Assembly: GCA_050330975.1 (NCBI GenBank)
Contig: JBHJHK010000183.1
Span: 1-23,727 of the forward strand
Direction of reading: 5' to 3'
DNA length: 23,727 nucleotides
From: JBHJHK01 sp050330975
GTDB lineage: Bacteria; Pseudomonadota; Gammaproteobacteria; Competibacterales; Competibacteraceae
Below the pieces are notes generated by a model. It had not been told where the DNA came from. It saw nothing but the letters and a program-made list of their open reading frames with translations, and made no database searches. The position numbers were made by a program, and so were the translations under genes. Below, piece by piece: positions 23,244 to 23,727 of the stretch; positions within the stretch are counted from its first letter, which is position 1; each line of letters opens with the position of its first letter.

Positions 23244-23727
23244 GGCGCCAGCCAGCGGTGGTCGAGGTGGACCAGGCCAAACACCTCACCGGGGTTGTGG
23301 ACCCGAAACGGGCACACCCCCTCGGCCATATCGAACACCTGGAGGCCAGTGTTGTCTAGGGCGTAGACACTCAAGGCGTAATCCCCCGACAACAGGGGCA
23401 ACTTGGGTAGCTCCAGAGTGAGGCGATGACGCCCCGGTGTGGTAAGGGGCCGGGGCTCGGGGCCAAAGTGGGTGCTGGTACCAAACACGTTTTCCCGGTC
23501 GTTGCGAACGATGGCGACCCCGACGTGGTAGTGGCCCACCCCGAGGAGTTCCACCTCGACGGCGATCCGCAGGGTCTCAAAGGTCTGCCACAAGGTCTTG
23601 GGGCGTTGGTCCTCGTCCTCCACGGAAATGGCCACCATGCGAAAAGGCTGGCGGGGGGCAGTGGGGACTGGTGGCGGGGGGGCAGTGGGGCTTGGGTTGG
23701 GTTTAAACGCGGCCTCCGGGGAGACCC
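23240..23727 (-). CDS. wzt: Wzt-like O-antigen ABC-exporter subunit, C-terminal glycan-binding domain (partial)
   Basis: The frame is open to the right edge; 161 residues before the stop are visible. The first visible part is a Pro-rich linker (FKPNPSPTAPPPPVPTAP), followed by a beta-sandwich (VAISVEDEDQ, IAVEVELLGVGHYHVGVAIV, NDRENVFGTSTHFG, LPLLSGDYALSVYALDN, FRVHNPGEVFGLVHLDHRW). This matches the C-terminal domain of Wzt, which recognises the modified end of a glycan. The ATPase domain expected upstream lies outside the window. The family exports undecaprenyl-PP-linked O-antigen across the inner membrane. Its stop overlaps the GTG of the acyltransferase. If the missing part is not an ATPase, this could be a free-standing carbohydrate-binding domain. 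Confidence 0.8.
   Translation of the reverse strand, partial: VSPEAAFKPNPSPTAPPPPVPTAPRQPFRMVAISVEDEDQRPKTLWQTFETLRIAVEVELLGVGHYHVGVAIVRNDRENVFGTSTHFGPEPRPLTTPGRHRLTLELPKLPLLSGDYALSVYALDNTGLQVFDMAEGVCPFRVHNPGEVFGLVHLDHRWLAP

Noticed and set aside
1..23727. tRNA, rRNA, transposase or phage genes
   Set aside because: None was recognised on either strand; no insertion-sequence ends or attachment-site duplications were seen.

Overview
The window is GC-rich and densely coded. It looks like a chromosomal cell-surface region of a Gram-negative bacterium, most likely a member of the Pseudomonadota (Proteobacteria). The evidence is a lipid A acyltransferase-like gene, a Wzt-type O-antigen exporter domain, an outer-membrane-type lipoprotein, RTX proteins of the type I secretion kind, and an O-antigen-ligase-like membrane protein. 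The genus cannot be told from sequence reading alone. Many genes start with GTG or TTG, and several are joined by 4-bp stop/start overlaps.

Region A (1-7770, all minus strand) encodes secreted, acidic, Ca2+-binding-type surface proteins. In transcription order it holds a DUF4214 plus cadherin-like protein (7770-5968), a 617-aa RTX protein (5847-3994), a 201-aa relative without the RTX block (3773-3168), a TPR-sulfotransferase whose start overlaps the end of that gene (3187-914), and a third family member with a TTG start that runs off the window (862-1). The three family members share an N-terminal module of about 125-130 residues. The two complete ones also share an acidic, hydrophobic C-terminal tip that resembles a type I secretion signal. 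The sulfotransferase between two of them suggests, without proving it, a modifying enzyme dedicated to these exported proteins.

Region B (7771-8424) is a 654-bp divergent intergenic stretch. It holds a 12-bp palindrome, three tandem 12-bp repeats and overlapping promoter-like sequences facing both ways.

Region C (8425-13685, plus strand) is a polysaccharide assembly operon: a GT4 glycosyltransferase, a GT2 glycosyltransferase paired with a DUF2304 membrane protein, a second GT4, an O-antigen ligase/polymerase-like membrane protein, and a small secreted protein of unknown function. A perfect bidirectional hairpin terminator (13788-13820) separates it from the convergent Region D.

Region D (13834-23727, minus strand) is a second surface-glycan gene set, read from the right edge leftwards: the C-terminal part of a Wzt-like glycan ABC-exporter subunit, an LpxL-like acyltransferase, a small anchored NTF2-like protein, an unknown secreted 412-aa protein with its own terminator, an FG-GAP/VCBS lipoprotein, a PpiC-type prolyl isomerase, a hexapeptide acetyltransferase, a GT2 rhamnosyltransferase-like enzyme, a WecA/WbpL-type sugar-phosphate transferase, and a WbpM-type 4,6-dehydratase. 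Together C and D can make an activated deoxy-amino sugar, load it on undecaprenyl phosphate, extend and acetylate it, and export and ligate it. The RTX proteins of region A would be plausible partners in the same outer surface layer.
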